From assembly GCA_046091285.1 (NCBI GenBank), contig JBJTBH010000110.1, forward strand, positions 1 through 58,463: DNA of 58,463 bases, written 5' to 3'. Shown here in pieces: positions 35,154 to 43,392 of this stretch; positions within the stretch are counted from its first letter, which is position 1; each line of letters starts with the position of its first letter. The notes under the pieces are model-generated. The model was not told the DNA's origin and did no database searches. It was given only the letters and a program-made list of their open reading frames with translations. Position numbers and translations under genes: made by a program. Origin of the DNA: CAIXOZ01 sp046091285. Its GTDB lineage: Bacteria; Cyanobacteriota; Cyanobacteriia; PCC-6307; Cyanobiaceae.

Positions 35154-35287
35154 AGGACCAGCAAGTGGATGAACCGATCAGAACACAGATCCCGGCGCCC
35201 CTCAAGCAACCCTTGCACCAGAACGCGCCCTCGACAGATGGCCCCGGACCGATACGTTGGACCTCCAGCCATGATTCCGCTGCCGCG

Positions 35288-35722
35288 ATGGCACGCTTCA
35301 GCCTCCGTCATCCGATGCTGCGCTCCAGAATTCTGATCACCATCACCCTCCTGCCCCTGCTGCTGGCGACCGCAGCCCGGGCTCAGTCCGCGGTTCCCAG
35401 CCGAGGATCGACGACACCATCCCCAGCCAGCGAAACGACCACCCCGGACCCGGCAGCAATGGCACCAGCTGCCAAGGGCATCAAAGGCGCTCAGGTCTAC
35501 TGCGCCCTGCGCGCCGGCGGCAACAGCCACGAGGTGAGCTGGACGGCGGCCTATGCGGTGATCAAACGTCAGCCGAGCGACAGTCCCTTCAAACCATCAC
35601 CGGAACACGCCTCCGTGATGATCACCGAAGCGGTGATCGCCAATCCGACCGCCTTCCCCGATTGCAGCCGCTATCTCGGAAACATGTTTGAAAAGCCGGT
35701 CGCTCCCGCCTCCCCACGCTGA
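35288..35722 (+). CDS. Exported cyanobacterial protein, DUF6554-like
   Basis: The 144-residue product has a signal peptide (MARFSLRHPMLRSRI then a hydrophobic core ending ATAARAQ), a Pro/Thr/Ser-rich linker and a compact conserved domain. That domain reads GAQVYCALRAGGNSHEVSWT, AYAVIKRQ, ASVMITEAVI and FPDCSRYLG, with two cysteines that could pair. The domain pattern resembles the family I know as DUF6554; that name is from memory. It ends exactly where the next gene's TTG start begins (35723). Confidence 0.68.
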   Translation: MARFSLRHPMLRSRILITITLLPLLLATAARAQSAVPSRGSTTPSPASETTTPDPAAMAPAAKGIKGAQVYCALRAGGNSHEVSWTAAYAVIKRQPSDSPFKPSPEHASVMITEAVIANPTAFPDCSRYLGNMFEKPVAPASPR

Positions 35723-36091
35723 TTGAACCCATCTGTCCTGACACCCTTCGCTCTCTGGACCCTGACGCTGTCATTGACGTTGGGGCTGGTGGGCTGCAGT
35801 GATCCGGAACCGACCGGCCCGAAGCTGCACCCCGATGACTGCCTGAAGACCATGTCTCTGTCCGCATTGCCGACAGCGATTCAGGCCTGCGACAGCGTGA
35901 TTCAGGCCTATCCGCACAATCCCCTGCCGCTCAGGGATCGGGCCTTGCTCTGGAGCCTGAAGGGCGACGATGTCAGGGCCTGCCGCGATCTGCGTCGAGC
36001 CCTGGCCCTGGCGCGGCAAGCAGGCACAGGCACCAACCAGCGGATGCTGGACGATCTGAGGGTCTCCCTGAGAACCTGCGCAACCCACTGA
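35723..36091 (+). CDS. Putative lipoprotein with TPR-like region
   Basis: The 122-residue product starts at TTG 35723, immediately after the previous stop. Its leader ends in a lipobox, GLVGC (C25), indicating a lipid-anchored periplasmic or thylakoid-lumen protein. The mature part has paired helices (DCLKTMSLSALPTAIQACDS; AYPHNPLPLRDRALLWSLKG) typical of a TPR-like repeat. Four cysteines occur in the mature part. Function is unknown; it is probably co-transcribed with the DUF6554-like gene. Confidence 0.65.
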   Translation: MNPSVLTPFALWTLTLSLTLGLVGCSDPEPTGPKLHPDDCLKTMSLSALPTAIQACDSVIQAYPHNPLPLRDRALLWSLKGDDVRACRDLRRALALARQAGTGTNQRMLDDLRVSLRTCATH

Positions 36092-36135
36092 GATCCGGGT
36101 TGAGCGACAGGGATCGTGCGGGCCGGTTTCAGTCC

Positions 36136-37731
36136 TCAGTCACCCGCGACACGCCATTCAGGATCACGATCCAACCACTGACGCACCATCTGCGGAAGCT
36201 GCCGACGCTGCCGCGACTCCGCGGGCGCCAGCAAACCATCGATCCGTTCCGCCTTGGAAGCGATCAGATCATCAACCAGCTGATCAGCCACCCCGAGCTG
36301 GAGCCAGTGGCAGGTCAGGGACGCACCCATGCCGATGCGATGGCAGCGGTCCTCCGCCTGCTCGGCGTCACCGGGTGTCCATGGCCGCTCGATCAGCAGC
36401 ACATGCCGGGCCCGATGCAGGGTGAATCCAAGGCCACCGCTGCCGTAGGTGGCCAGCAGCAGCGATGCATCCCCATGCTGAAAACAATCCACCTGCCGCT
36501 GCCGCTCAGAAGCCGGCAGCCGACCGGTGATCAGGCTGCCACCGAGAGACCGCTGCAGATGCTCCGCCGTCGCCACAAAGGCGGTGAACACCACCACCGC
36601 TTCGCCCTGCGCCAACAACTGCCGCAACAACTGACGAGCGGCGGGCAGCTTGTAATCCGAACCGATCTGCCGCAGCGCTGTCAGCACCGCAAGAGCTTCC
36701 GCATCACGCTGCACCTCGCCGCGAGCGGCGCGGCGGCGATAGGCCTCGACCACCTGCTGGAGACGATGCTGAAATCCACGGGCCGCCACCGCATCCAGCA
36801 CCAGCGGATGCAGAAGCCGCTGCTTGGGTGGCAGATCGAGGCAATCCTGCTTACGACGATGCAGCAACAGGGGCCGGATCAGCCGCCGCAGCTCCCCCAG
36901 ATGACTGGCTCCCGAGGCCTGCCAGATCCGACGGCCACTGCGCTCGTTCCAGTGGCCATCGCAGTACCGCTCCTCAAAAGCCCGCTGATCAGACGCCAGG
37001 GGGTGGCCGATCGCCGCCAGCAGGGGGAACAGCTGCGCCGGTCGGCCATTCTTCATCGGCGTGCCCGTGAGCAGCCAGATCGCCCGCAACCGTGGATGAC
37101 GCGCCAGCCGCAGCAGGGCCTCGGTGCGGGCGGCCCGCAGATTCTGGGCGTAATGGGCCTCATCGACGAGCACCACCGTGCCGGCCCCGGGTAGATCCGC
37201 AGGCAGGCGTGCCCAGCTGTGCAGCTCGATCCGCAGGCCGAGCGCGAGGGATTCCTGAAGCCAGTGGTCATGCAGGCCGACCGGAGCGACCACCACCACC
37301 CGGCAATCAGCGGCCCGCACCATCGCCCGGGCCGCCACCAGGGCCGTGAGGGTCTTGCCGAGTCCCATCGCATCAGCCAGCACAGCCCCACGGCGCGCCA
37401 GCAACCAGCGCACTGCCAGGCGCTGATGACGCAGCAAGCGACGGCCATCCGGAAGGGCGGCGTCTGCCTCCGCGGAAGCGACGAGCGCACGATGGGTTGG
37501 CAGCGGCGGCAGAGGCTGGGCCAACCAGGCCAACCACTGTTCCAGTTCAGGCTCAATGGCGAAACGCTGGACGAACTGCTGCCGCAGAGCGTTGGCGGCT
37601 TCCAGCGGAAAATCCCAGTGACCGGCCTGAAGGCGATAGGTGCCGGCCGGCCGGATCACCCGAAGCTGGGCCTGGGTGACAGCATCAAAAGGGGTGTGGA
37701 CTTCGATCCTGGCGCCGGGACCCAGTCGCAT
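36136..37731 (-). CDS. SNF2-family helicase, SMARCAL1-like (HARP-like N-terminus)
   Basis: The 531-residue protein is a compact SF2/SNF2 ATPase: Walker A DAMGLGKT at 120-127, DEAH at 190-193, LLTGTPMKNG (motif III) and QAEDRCHRIG (motif VI). The N-terminal 60 residues contain TYRLQAGHWDFPLEAANALR, which resembles the HARP domain of SMARCAL1-type annealing helicases. Such enzymes rewind single-stranded DNA at stalled forks. ATG at 37731 is preferred; an upstream ATG at 37815 adds 28 Arg/Ser/Thr-rich residues. The gene is divergent from an HNH endonuclease gene, 216 bp between starts. Confidence 0.85.
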   Translation of the reverse strand: MRLGPGARIEVHTPFDAVTQAQLRVIRPAGTYRLQAGHWDFPLEAANALRQQFVQRFAIEPELEQWLAWLAQPLPPLPTHRALVASAEADAALPDGRRLLRHQRLAVRWLLARRGAVLADAMGLGKTLTALVAARAMVRAADCRVVVVAPVGLHDHWLQESLALGLRIELHSWARLPADLPGAGTVVLVDEAHYAQNLRAARTEALLRLARHPRLRAIWLLTGTPMKNGRPAQLFPLLAAIGHPLASDQRAFEERYCDGHWNERSGRRIWQASGASHLGELRRLIRPLLLHRRKQDCLDLPPKQRLLHPLVLDAVAARGFQHRLQQVVEAYRRRAARGEVQRDAEALAVLTALRQIGSDYKLPAARQLLRQLLAQGEAVVVFTAFVATAEHLQRSLGGSLITGRLPASERQRQVDCFQHGDASLLLATYGSGGLGFTLHRARHVLLIERPWTPGDAEQAEDRCHRIGMGASLTCHWLQLGVADQLVDDLIASKAERIDGLLAPAESRQRRQLPQMVRQWLDRDPEWRVAGD

Positions 37732-37898
37732 CAGACAGCGCTGCGGGCTCGGAGACAACGTTCGGCGGGCTCGGGCGGTCCGTGTTGAGGCCGTGGCGAT
37801 TTGAGCAGCCAACAACCAGTCATCTTAAGCGAATTCGCAGCCCGGCAGCGAGAACTGAACATGATTGACAAAGATCAAAAACTGCAATCTTCGACACA

Positions 37899-37926
37899 TT
37901 GACAGGCCGGCGATTGGGAGCACAAT
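37899..37926 (+). promoter_or_regulatory. Sigma-70-type promoter for the HNH gene
   Basis: A perfect TTGACA -35 (37899-37904) is followed after 16 bp by CACAAT (37921-37926), a 4 of 6 match to the -10 box. Transcription would start about 15 bp before the ATG at 37948. A second TTGACA lies at 37865-37870 without an obvious -10. Confidence 0.45.
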
Positions 37927-37947
37927 GGTTGCAATCGATGCAAGCGG

Positions 37948-38442
37948 ATGCACGCCCGGGACGCGGTCTTCCTCGAGGATCTTTGCCCCAAACTTCGTGA
38001 TCGACGCTGGCGACAATCAATTCATGATTACACCAAACAGCGGTGTATTTATTGCGGGAATGCCTCTGAATCCATTGATCATGTGATGCCACGCAGCCGT
38101 GGTGGCCTGAGCATCACCGAAAACTGCGTGCCCGCATGTCTGGCCTGCAACGGTCATAAAAGCGATGCCGACGCTTTCGACTGGTATCGCCGGCAACGCT
38201 TCTACGATCCCCGCCGCGCCATGGCGATCCGCGCCTGGGTGGATGGAGATCTCCGGCTGGCGATCCGTCTGCTGCAATGGGCCACACCCGAGACACCCGC
38301 CACCGCTGCCCCAGCCTCGGGAACGCAGCGTCGCAACCTTCGAAGCGGGCGCCCGGATCCCTCTCAACGGGGCAGCTCCCATCCACAGGATGAGTCTTCC
38401 CACGACACCTGGGACACTCGCTGGGGTCTCCAGCCGGCCTGA
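37948..38442 (+). CDS. HNH endonuclease
   Basis: The 164-residue protein carries an HNH domain with two zinc-binding CxxC knuckles: C33-IY-C36 and C64-LA-C67. The catalytic DH sits at 44-45 in SIDHVMPRSRGG, and N68 lies in ACNGHKSD. The N-terminus (RDAVFLEDLCPKLRDRRWRQ) and the AMAIRAWVDGDLRLAIRLL segment after the domain match the cyanobacterial subgroup as I recall it. The C-terminal 45 residues are low-complexity. HNH proteins nick or cut DNA; the target is unknown. It is divergent from the SMARCAL1-like helicase. Confidence 0.88.
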   Translation: MHARDAVFLEDLCPKLRDRRWRQSIHDYTKQRCIYCGNASESIDHVMPRSRGGLSITENCVPACLACNGHKSDADAFDWYRRQRFYDPRRAMAIRAWVDGDLRLAIRLLQWATPETPATAAPASGTQRRNLRSGRPDPSQRGSSHPQDESSHDTWDTRWGLQPA

Positions 38443-38454
38443 ACGGCAGAGCGC

Positions 38455-38682
38455 TCACCAGACCCTGCAGGCCTCAGCGCCGTGATGACGCAGACAGATC
38501 GCCTCCAGGGCCTGGGGCTGCTCAGGCGCAGCCATGACAGCCACCGCCACCAGGGTCGTTGCCAGCACAAGGGCCAGCGTCAGGGCCGGTGAGGACCGGC
38601 GCCGCCGGTTCCCGACAGGTTGATGACACCCGACACGCCGATGGGCACGGCTGCGGCGACGGCGACGGGGCGCCTGCGGCAT
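38455..38682 (-). CDS. Small basic membrane protein, hypothetical
   Basis: The 75-residue product has an Arg-rich N-terminus, one membrane segment (about 35-52, ALTLALVLATTLVAVAVMAA) and a short C-terminal tail ending ICLRHHGAEACRVW. Its Cys/His pattern looks like a family tail seen in picocyanobacterial small proteins. ATG at 38682 is used; ATG at 38721 is also in frame. Function is unknown. Confidence 0.55.
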   Translation of the reverse strand: MPQAPRRRRRSRAHRRVGCHQPVGNRRRRSSPALTLALVLATTLVAVAVMAAPEQPQALEAICLRHHGAEACRVW

Positions 38683-38756
38683 CGGGATCGGGCGGGACGT
38701 AGACAGGCAGGAGGCGACCATCAGGGCGCAGCTTCATTACTGGTACATCTGTACTC

Positions 38757-39788
38757 ATGCCAGAGCATGCTGTCAACATCGGCCTCACCGAACTCGCGGG
38801 CCGCGTCGCAGAACTCCCTGCCGGAGCCAGGGCGGAACGGGTCCTGATCCTCGGTGGGGGCTTCAGCGGCCTGCGCCTCGGCCGTGCTCTGGCCTCCCAG
38901 GGAATCCCGGTGCTGCTCACCCACCGCACCCTCAGGGACGACCGTTCGGGGACGGCGATCACCATCCCCGAACGACCTGCGGAATTCGGAGATCTGTTGC
39001 GCTGGTTGCCCTTCAACGAAGGCCAGAAGGGCCTGGCCGGCCTGACGGACCCTGGAACGATCACCCACCTGCTCAGCACCATTCCTCCCGATGCGCAGGG
39101 CCGGGACCCCGCCCTGACCCTTCTGAGCAACGACCTGGAACACCTTCCCCTGCGTTGGGTGGGCTATCTATCGACCACCGGGGTCTACGGAGACCACCAG
39201 GGTGGCTGGGTGGATGAAACCACCAGCACCACCCACTGCCGGAATCGCAGTCAGGCCCGGGTGCAGGCAGAGCAGGCCTGGCAGGCGAGGGGCTGGCCCC
39301 TGCAATGCTTTCGCCTGCCAGGCATCTACGGCCCCGGCCGCTGCCCATTCAGCTCCCTGCATCAACAGCGCGCTCGGCTGATCCACAAACCTGGGCAATT
39401 CTTCTCCCGGATTCACGTCGACGACATCGCCGGTGCAGTGCTGCACAACCTGCTCCTGCCTGCCGATCAACGTCCGGCGGTGCTGAATGTGGCCGATGAC
39501 TTCCCCTGCCCCTCCAGCGAAACCCTTGGTTATGCCGCCCATCTTCTGGGGCTGAAGCTACCGCCCTGCGAACGTTATGAAGACGTGGCCGAGAACCTCA
39601 GCCCCATGGCCCGAAGCTTCTGGCAGGAGAATCGCCGGGTCAGCAACCGGCTGCTCCGCCGGACCCTCGGCTACCAGCTGATTCATCCCACCTACCGGCA
39701 GGGCTTCCAGGCCAGTCTTGAAGAAGAACAGAACAGCCGGAGCGCTCAGCCGATCCCCGTTCAGAGCCGTGGACAATCAGCCGCCTGA
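38757..39788 (+). CDS. NAD(P)-dependent epimerase/oxidoreductase (YeeZ-like extended SDR)
   Basis: The 343-residue protein has a Rossmann fold with GGGFSG at 33-38. LSTTGVYGDH supplies the Ser/Thr and Tyr region, FRLPGIYGPGR follows, and VDDIAGAVLHNLL sits in the substrate-domain half. This matches atypical extended SDRs related to YeeZ. The substrate is unknown. The first 27 residues precede the core and the true start could be later. It overlaps the 3' end of a short antisense gene (39761-39910). Confidence 0.78.
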   Translation: MPEHAVNIGLTELAGRVAELPAGARAERVLILGGGFSGLRLGRALASQGIPVLLTHRTLRDDRSGTAITIPERPAEFGDLLRWLPFNEGQKGLAGLTDPGTITHLLSTIPPDAQGRDPALTLLSNDLEHLPLRWVGYLSTTGVYGDHQGGWVDETTSTTHCRNRSQARVQAEQAWQARGWPLQCFRLPGIYGPGRCPFSSLHQQRARLIHKPGQFFSRIHVDDIAGAVLHNLLLPADQRPAVLNVADDFPCPSSETLGYAAHLLGLKLPPCERYEDVAENLSPMARSFWQENRRVSNRLLRRTLGYQLIHPTYRQGFQASLEEEQNSRSAQPIPVQSRGQSAA

Positions 39789-39910
39789 CCTGCCAGAACT
39801 GGACCCGCCAGATCATGAACCACCTGGCACCAGCGGATCACCAGCCAGCCGCGATGCAGGCCGGTGACGGTGGCCAACATCAGCAGGCCCAGCACCAACA
39901 GACGCACCAT
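39761..39910 (-). CDS. Possible 49-residue single-span membrane peptide
   Basis: A short frame from ATG at 39910 to TGA at 39761 encodes a product beginning MVRLLVLGLLMLATVTGLHR, with a clear membrane segment, then GWLVIRWCQVVHD. The gap it occupies (39789-39908) between two rightward genes is otherwise empty. Its start abuts the pdxA start back to back. It is likely real but unnamed. Confidence 0.5.
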   Translation of the reverse strand: MVRLLVLGLLMLATVTGLHRGWLVIRWCQVVHDLAGPVLAGQAADCPRL

Positions 39911-40961
39911 GGGTGATCCGAGACGCAACAGAAACGATCAGGACCCTAAGGGAGACGCCAGACCCCTGGCCCTGGCGCTCGGAGATCCGGCCGGCATCGG
40001 TGCGGAGGTCACCCTCAAGGCACTCGCCGCTCTGCAGCGCCAGGCGATTCCTGTGGTCCTCGTCGGCTGCCGGCGCTGGATGGACACTCACTATCAGGCG
40101 CTGCGTCTCTGCAGCGATGCGCCCCTGGCCGATCCCGCCGACTTCGCCTGGCTCGATCACCCCCTGGCCACCAGCCGGACATCAATCACGCCGGGGGAGA
40201 TCAACGCCGCCTCGGGAGCTGCCAGCTTCGCCTGGCTGACCGCAGCCACCGAACTGGTTCTGGAAGGCCGCTGCCGGGCCCTGGTGACAGCGCCGATCGC
40301 CAAGAGCGCCTGGCATGCAGCCGGTCACCCCTATCCAGGCCAGACCGAACGGTTGGCGGAACTGGCCGGCGTCCGTCGGGCCTCGATGCTGTTCACGGCA
40401 CGTCCGCCCTGGGGTCGCCCGGGTGACTGGCGACTGACGACCCTGCTGGCGACGACCCACATCCCCCTGGCGAATGTGCCTGGCGCCCTGAGCCCCGAAC
40501 TGATCGCCCACAACCTTGATGTTCTGCTGCAGTTCTGCCGTCGTTTCAGGGCCCGACCCCGCCTGGCGATCGCCGGGCTCAACCCCCAGGCCGGCGAAGG
40601 AGGACAACTGGGACGGGAGGAGAACGACTGGATCACGGACACCGTGGACCGCTGGCGGCAGCAGCATCAGGACGTGACGCTGGAGGGTCCGCTACCACCC
40701 GACACCTGCTGGCTGGAAGCTGGCGCCGCCTGGCAGGACTCCAACCGGAGCGCTGCCGACGGCTTCCTGGCGCTCGATCACGACCAGGGTCTGCTGCCGA
40801 TGAAGTTGCTGGCCTTGGACGCCGCCGTGAACACCACCCTGGGACTGCCGTTTCTGCGGTCCTCACCGGATCACGGCACTGGCCAGGCGATCGCCGGTCG
40901 GGGGGTGGCCCGCGGCACCAGCATGGCAGCAGCCATCGAAACAGCCTGGGAACTCGGCTGA
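39909..40961 (+). CDS. pdxA: 4-hydroxythreonine-4-phosphate dehydrogenase
   Basis: PdxA oxidises 4-phosphohydroxy-threonine in the deoxyxylulose-5-phosphate-dependent route to pyridoxal phosphate. The 350-residue protein has LALGDPAGIGAEV at the N-terminus, TAPIAKSAW, the metal-ligand region GHPYPGQTERLAEL, and SSPDHGTG near the C-terminus. ATG at 39909 is the nearest start to the core; GTG at 39864 would add 15 residues. Confidence 0.93.
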   Translation: MGDPRRNRNDQDPKGDARPLALALGDPAGIGAEVTLKALAALQRQAIPVVLVGCRRWMDTHYQALRLCSDAPLADPADFAWLDHPLATSRTSITPGEINAASGAASFAWLTAATELVLEGRCRALVTAPIAKSAWHAAGHPYPGQTERLAELAGVRRASMLFTARPPWGRPGDWRLTTLLATTHIPLANVPGALSPELIAHNLDVLLQFCRRFRARPRLAIAGLNPQAGEGGQLGREENDWITDTVDRWRQQHQDVTLEGPLPPDTCWLEAGAAWQDSNRSAADGFLALDHDQGLLPMKLLALDAAVNTTLGLPFLRSSPDHGTGQAIAGRGVARGTSMAAAIETAWELG

Positions 40962-40995
40962 GACCCCAGGCAAGGATCAGGAGACGCCGATGAAC

Positions 40996-41469
40996 TCAAC
41001 CTGCCTTGACACGCATCAACACCTGATCGAATTCAACCGGCGTGCCGTTCTCAACAAGAATTTCCACGACCTCACCGGCCACCTCCGCCTCGATCTCATT
41101 CATGAGCTTCATGGCTTCAAGAATGCAGACGGTCTGCCCGACCTTGATGCGATCACCCAGGGACACAAAGGGAGGATCTCCCGGAGCCGGGGCCGAATAG
41201 AAGGTGGCCACCATCGGCGCCCTGATCTCCAGGAGATCGTGACGCCGGGCAGCGGCGGCCGCCGGTGGCGGCGCCGAGGGAACGTCAGCGGTGGCCGACA
41301 CGATCGCAGGAGCCGGCGCAACGGCCGGCACCATGGTCACGGGCACCGCACCAGGAAGATTGCGACGGACCTCCAGACGGAAGTCATCGCCCTCAAGCCT
41401 GAACTCCTGGATGTCGCTCTCTCCGAGAAGGGCGAGGAGCTGATGGAGCTGGTCGTGATCGAGTTGCAT
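40996..41469 (-). CDS. accB: Biotin carboxyl carrier protein of acetyl-CoA carboxylase
   Basis: AccB carries the biotin of acetyl-CoA carboxylase, the first committed step of fatty acid synthesis. The 157-residue protein has a helical N-terminus, a Pro/Ala-rich swinging linker (about 45-72) and the biotinyl domain with the attachment lysine K121 in EAMKLMNEI. It follows efp by 5 bp on the same strand, the usual efp-accB pairing. Confidence 0.96.
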   Translation of the reverse strand: MQLDHDQLHQLLALLGESDIQEFRLEGDDFRLEVRRNLPGAVPVTMVPAVAPAPAIVSATADVPSAPPPAAAAARRHDLLEIRAPMVATFYSAPAPGDPPFVSLGDRIKVGQTVCILEAMKLMNEIEAEVAGEVVEILVENGTPVEFDQVLMRVKAG

Positions 41470-41474
41470 GGCGA

Positions 41475-42035
41475 TCAGTTCTCCCGACCCAGATAGGAAT
41501 CCGTGCGGGTGTCGATCTTGATCTTCTCGCCGATCGAGAGGAACAGGGGCACCATCACCTGGGCACCGGTCTCGACGATCGCCGGCTTGGTGCCGCCGGT
41601 GGCGGTGTCACCCTTGACGCCGGGATCGGTCTGGGTGATTTCCAGAACGACGGAGTTGGGGAGCTCCACCTCCAGAGGCTTGCCGTTCCAGTAGACGACA
41701 CTCACCTCCATCCCCTCCTTGAGGTACTTGCGGCTGTCGCCGATCTGCTTGGCGGTCAGACGGGTCTCCTCGTAGGAGGCCATGTCCATGAAGACGTAGT
41801 CATCAGCCTCCATGTAGGTGTGCTGGAGGGTGGCCTTCTCAAGGATGGCCTGAGGCACGGTCTCGCCGGCGCGGAAGGTCTTTTCGACCACGTTGCCGCT
41901 CTGGACCGCCTTGAGCTTGGTGCGCACGAAGGCTGAACCCTTGCCGGGCTTGACGTGCAGGAATTCGACGACGCGCCAGACCTGGCCATCCAGCTCGATC
42001 GTGGTACCGGTACGAAAGTCGTTGCTGGAGATCAT
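41475..42035 (-). CDS. efp: Translation elongation factor P
   Basis: EF-P relieves ribosome stalling at proline runs. The 186-residue protein begins MISSNDFRTGTTIELDGQVW and has the tip-loop lysine in KPGKGSAF. The three beta-barrel domains end in IKIDTRTDSYLGRE. ATG at 42035 is certain from the family; the open frame extends far upstream without meaning. It is upstream of accB with 5 bp between. Confidence 0.97.
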   Translation of the reverse strand: MISSNDFRTGTTIELDGQVWRVVEFLHVKPGKGSAFVRTKLKAVQSGNVVEKTFRAGETVPQAILEKATLQHTYMEADDYVFMDMASYEETRLTAKQIGDSRKYLKEGMEVSVVYWNGKPLEVELPNSVVLEITQTDPGVKGDTATGGTKPAIVETGAQVMVPLFLSIGEKIKIDTRTDSYLGREN

Positions 42036-42297
42036 TCCGACGGTTCGGATCTGGCGGATTGTAGGGCTGGCCACAGAACCACCCCCCACCGAGGCCTTTC
42101 CCTCCATGCCAGAGTCCGGGCACCGACAGCACGACAGGTCCATGGCGGGGAGGCACCAGACCAGGAGCGGCACACCCCGATCAGGCGATCGCCGCAGGGT
42201 CTCGACACCGCCCGGCAGCGGCCTCGGCAGTGCCGAGGCTGTCACAAGCGCACACATTCGGCCGGCATCGACCCGGTCGACCACCGGTTCATCCCTG

Positions 42298-43392
42298 TTG
42301 CGGCCAGACCGTCTGCTGGGCGCTGTGCTCAGCCTGCTGCTGCTGATCGGCATCAGCCTGACGAGCAGCCTGGTGCTTCCCATCGCGCCGGCCCTGGCCG
42401 CCCTGCCGCCGGGCAATGCGGTGACCGATCCCGCTGCCCTGCTGCGCAATGCCCTGCCGATCCAGCAACCGGACCTGCAGGATCTGCAGCATCGCCTGGA
42501 GGCCACCAGCGACGACCTGCGGGCCAAGCGCTGGTCCGCCCTGACCTCGAATGTGCGCCGCAGCCAATCCCTGCTGACGAGCCGCCGCACGGCTCTGGTC
42601 GCCGCCTTCCCCGCCGAAACGCAGACCAGGGTCAACGCACTGCTGGACACCCTGGAAGAGCAGCTCCAGGCCCTGGCGGCCTCCACCGAAAGCAAGGATC
42701 GCGACCGCTTCCTCGCTGACCGCCGCCAGGCGCTGGCGACGATCGGGGACGCCGAAGCGATCCTGGTCGGCCCGTTCCCCTTCACGATTCCGGCCGAATT
42801 CGACGCCCTGCCCAGGCTGCTCGGCCGGGCCACCGTCCGTCTGACCACCACCAAGGGTGACCTGACCGCCGTGGTGGATGGTTACAACGCCCCCCTGACC
42901 GCCGGCGCCTTCGTCGATCTGGTGCAGCGTCACTTCTACGACGACCTTCCCTTCAACCGGGCCGAGGATTTCTATGTCCTGCAGACCGGTGACCCCAAAG
43001 GGCCGACCGACGGCTATGTCGATCCGAAAACAGGCCAGGTACGCCGTGTCCCCCTCGAAATCCGGGTTCCCGACCAGGTTGAGCCTTATTACAACCTCAC
43101 CTTCGAGGATCTTGGGTTGTTCAAGGCCGAACCCACCCTCCCCTTCAACGCCAAAGGCACCCTGGGCTGGGCTCACTCCGACCAGGCCCTTGATGACGGC
43201 TCCTCCCAGTTCTTCCTGTTCCTGTTCGAGCCGGAACTGACACCGGCGGGCCTGAACCTGATCGATGGTCGCTACGCCGCCTTCGGGTACGTGGTGGATG
43301 GCTTCGATGTGCTCGAGGAGCTCACCGCCGACGACGGCATCGTCAGGGCCAGCGTGATCGAGGGGGCCGACCTGCTGCGGCCCCATGCCTGA
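42298..43392 (+). CDS. Lumenal cyclophilin-type peptidyl-prolyl isomerase (TLP40/CYP38-like)
   Basis: The product has a signal peptide (LLGAVLSLLLLIGISLTSSL, then APALAAL), an N-terminal helical bundle (about 40-170) and a C-terminal cyclophilin domain (RATVRLTTTKGDLTAVVDGY; LGWAHSDQALDDGSSQFFLF). This architecture is that of TLP40/CYP38, a thylakoid-lumen protein for photosystem II assembly. Helix-bundle cyclophilins of this type often lack isomerase activity. I take TTG at 42298 (364 residues) because the signal peptide follows; ATG at 42142 would add 52 Arg/Ser/Thr-rich residues. The end overlaps thiL by 8 bp. Confidence 0.83.
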   Translation: MRPDRLLGAVLSLLLLIGISLTSSLVLPIAPALAALPPGNAVTDPAALLRNALPIQQPDLQDLQHRLEATSDDLRAKRWSALTSNVRRSQSLLTSRRTALVAAFPAETQTRVNALLDTLEEQLQALAASTESKDRDRFLADRRQALATIGDAEAILVGPFPFTIPAEFDALPRLLGRATVRLTTTKGDLTAVVDGYNAPLTAGAFVDLVQRHFYDDLPFNRAEDFYVLQTGDPKGPTDGYVDPKTGQVRRVPLEIRVPDQVEPYYNLTFEDLGLFKAEPTLPFNAKGTLGWAHSDQALDDGSSQFFLFLFEPELTPAGLNLIDGRYAAFGYVVDGFDVLEELTADDGIVRASVIEGADLLRPHA

